DNA of 33,608 nt, taken from assembly GCF_008629685.1 (NCBI RefSeq), contig NZ_VWSF01000036.1:1-33608 (forward strand), written 5' to 3'. Origin of the DNA: Adhaeribacter rhizoryzae (GTDB lineage Bacteria > Bacteroidota > Bacteroidia > Cytophagales > Hymenobacteraceae). The notes beneath the pieces are model-generated. The model was not told where the DNA came from. It saw nothing but the letters and a program-made list of their open reading frames with translations, and ran no database searches. A program made the translations under genes and the position numbers. Position 1 is the first letter of the stretch, and each line of letters starts with the position of its first letter. Shown here piece after piece: positions 33,401-33,608 of the stretch.

Positions 33401-33608
33401 ACGGATAAACTGCCTGACTTTACTTCATAAAGTGGTACATTAATGGAAGGTACGCCCGTGGAATAATCAACCGGATAATCTAAAGGCTTAAATAAAGCCG
33501 CTGTTTCGGGCGAGGGTGGAATTATTTTAGGGAGTGCTGTTTGAGCCCAGCTTTTACTTACAGTAATACCGGCACATTCAATTATCAATAGGCAAAGCAA
33601 GGCCACCC
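30409..33608 (-). CDS. Exported Rhs/SpvB-like partner protein (continues at 163)
   Basis: Main body of the 1079-residue protein whose first codons are at 163-1. After the signal peptide comes the SpvB/TcdB-like opening seen in Bacteroidota Rhs proteins (DYSTGVPSINVPLYEVKSG, VPISLSYHASGRKVSDQNG, LGWSLNAGGMISR), a beta-propeller-like middle, a carbohydrate-binding-like sandwich near 905-1010 (TSFEADETGNWTINS, KRYYALGNGAISKTGLTASK), and ends in Rhs/YD repeats (YDPLVGQTAS, YYTYDAYGRLSLIKD). It has no toxin tip. The pair resembles the TcB/TcC split: this protein would form one half of the shell that encloses the toxin of the next gene, whose start follows closely. Stop TAA at 30409. Confidence 0.9.
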   Translation of the reverse strand, partial: VALLCLLIIECAGITVSKSWAQTALPKIIPPSPETAALFKPLDYPVDYSTGVPSINVPLYEVKSGSLSVPISLSYHASGRKVSDQNGPVALGWSLNAGGMISRTVYGSPDLGSASVGTYPFVNPLKIEGQLSDSKTEADFQYLVGIEHYEKAQKYGQGVDTWRDSEYDVFSYSLNGSSGKFIFKDNNGVKTPALIPVKPYKLEWEASHLDYINITDDKGIIYQFIPGEDFLHNGTESVTSSWTIRKIISADKKDTISFTYTAFYRQHYSANQSYVLIDDWAMYFESFPNDHFEWRQSPNVGSGYNLQRLTEIKFKEGKIKFNFHTGLPAGSSLHNDIVKNIQIINKSNSVIKTIEFTQSFLNGFANGLTGDLYAVNKLDQIHFKSNAGATIEKYSLEYYPMKFVPTIPNYIDFRHCDWWGYYNASGKEVMLAPITVSFVTQGNISNQTFGSPDYNRESDLDAMKSGVLKKITYPTGGNIEFTYGLNKYQDDQTLQIRNGGGLRLEQSKSSDAAGNVYYKTYEYETDVPNGLNWGIMQLQPHPEYMRSESKYMFSNVLTTCYSGTYVCDRGGTYRERTFYSGFLPALSYLAEKPVIYNKVTEYEGTKTSNIGKTVYKYDFFHQTPGTLLYASGISMPRYHIYMNRLWEENVLREKSIYAKVTGPKPYSLRKRISNFYANIPAEQVTGLHVERTHIFPQDKVIDQANRYIDLWASVYSSQRTQVYAYRSYVIEIGAKNLISTTELDSTETGQAIAKNTYYTYNAKQLVSEIKTESSDNQSLITQNKYPFDIATETPHAAMITRNMLNYVVEQHENKNTMSLESVKTIYKDWGNNIIAPEIVSTRQGTNAYEPRLRYKAYDINSGNVLTVAKEKDADMSYLWGYNKTYPIAEVKNAAQADIAYTSFEADETGNWTINSTLRTNGVAPTGKRYYALGNGAISKTGLTASKTYIISYWSQNAAALSIAGTIAGSAVKIRTINGWNLYEHRITGVSTVTISGTGNLDELRLYPVEAQMTTYTYDPLVGQTASCDANNLITYYTYDAYGRLSLIKDHNGLIRKKYTYQYANQ
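33486..33608. repeat. Terminal direct repeat (assembly overlap, right copy)
   Basis: Exact copy of bases 1-123; see the left copy. When the molecule is closed, one copy should be removed. Confidence 0.95.

Noticed and set aside
1-33608. tRNA, rRNA, relaxase, conjugation genes or complete insertion sequences
   Set aside because: I looked for them on both strands and saw none; the serine recombinases are not accompanied by transposase or transposon ends that I can recognise.

Overview
The window is a complete circular replicon. Its last 123 bases (33486-33608) repeat its first 123 bases exactly, and one reading frame runs across that join, so the real molecule is about 33,485 bp. It carries an iteron-type Rep_3 initiator, a ParA/ribbon-helix-helix partition pair and no relaxase or other transfer gene that I can see, which makes it a non-self-transmissible plasmid. 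Several promoter-like sites fit the Bacteroidota consensus (TAnnTTTG near -7, TTTG or TTG about 20 bp upstream), the lipoprotein signal and the Rhs proteins are of Bacteroidota type, and start sites lack strong Shine-Dalgarno sequences. The style of the genes suggests the Cytophagales/Hymenobacteraceae (Adhaeribacter, Hymenobacter, Rufibacter-like), but that is inference.

Layout. 1-163 is the 5' end of an exported Rhs gene that continues from the other end of the window. 164-2408: a hairpin, a 36-residue membrane peptide gene with its own promoter, a pair of DnaA-like boxes, and an Xre regulator divergent from a 193-residue unknown gene with a palindromic operator between them. 2409-4023: non-coding, with CAATTGCGCAATTG palindromes, a degenerate 140-bp direct repeat and the iteron array. 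4024-6847: rep, parA, RHH parB-like gene and a GIY-YIG endonuclease, with A/T-rich repeats around the par genes. 6848-9960: two same-size convergent paralogues, a gene killed by nonsense mutations, a small coiled-coil/basic protein and a lipoprotein.

9950-23885 is a 13.9-kb segment bounded by two inverted ~145-bp repeats, each centred on a 28-bp sequence that looks like a XerC/XerD recombination site (pdif/cer type). Inside it are a secreted Sel1-like protein, a HigBA toxin-antitoxin pair with palindromic operators, a PutAbiC-like membrane protein embedded among three serine-recombinase copies (one intact, one truncated, one decayed), a YhcG/DUF1016 nuclease, a 1867-residue STAND NTPase with an N-terminal Cap4-like nuclease (Avs-like), and a PD-(D/E)XK nuclease. 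This reads as a compact anti-phage defence and stability island in a possibly invertible Xer module.

24357-163 (through the join) is a polymorphic-toxin locus on the minus strand: a 1079-residue exported Rhs/SpvB-like protein, a ~1920-residue protein that fuses plant-type leucine-rich repeats, an Ig-like domain and an Rhs cage to a variable C-terminal toxin, and an 84-residue presumed immunity protein.
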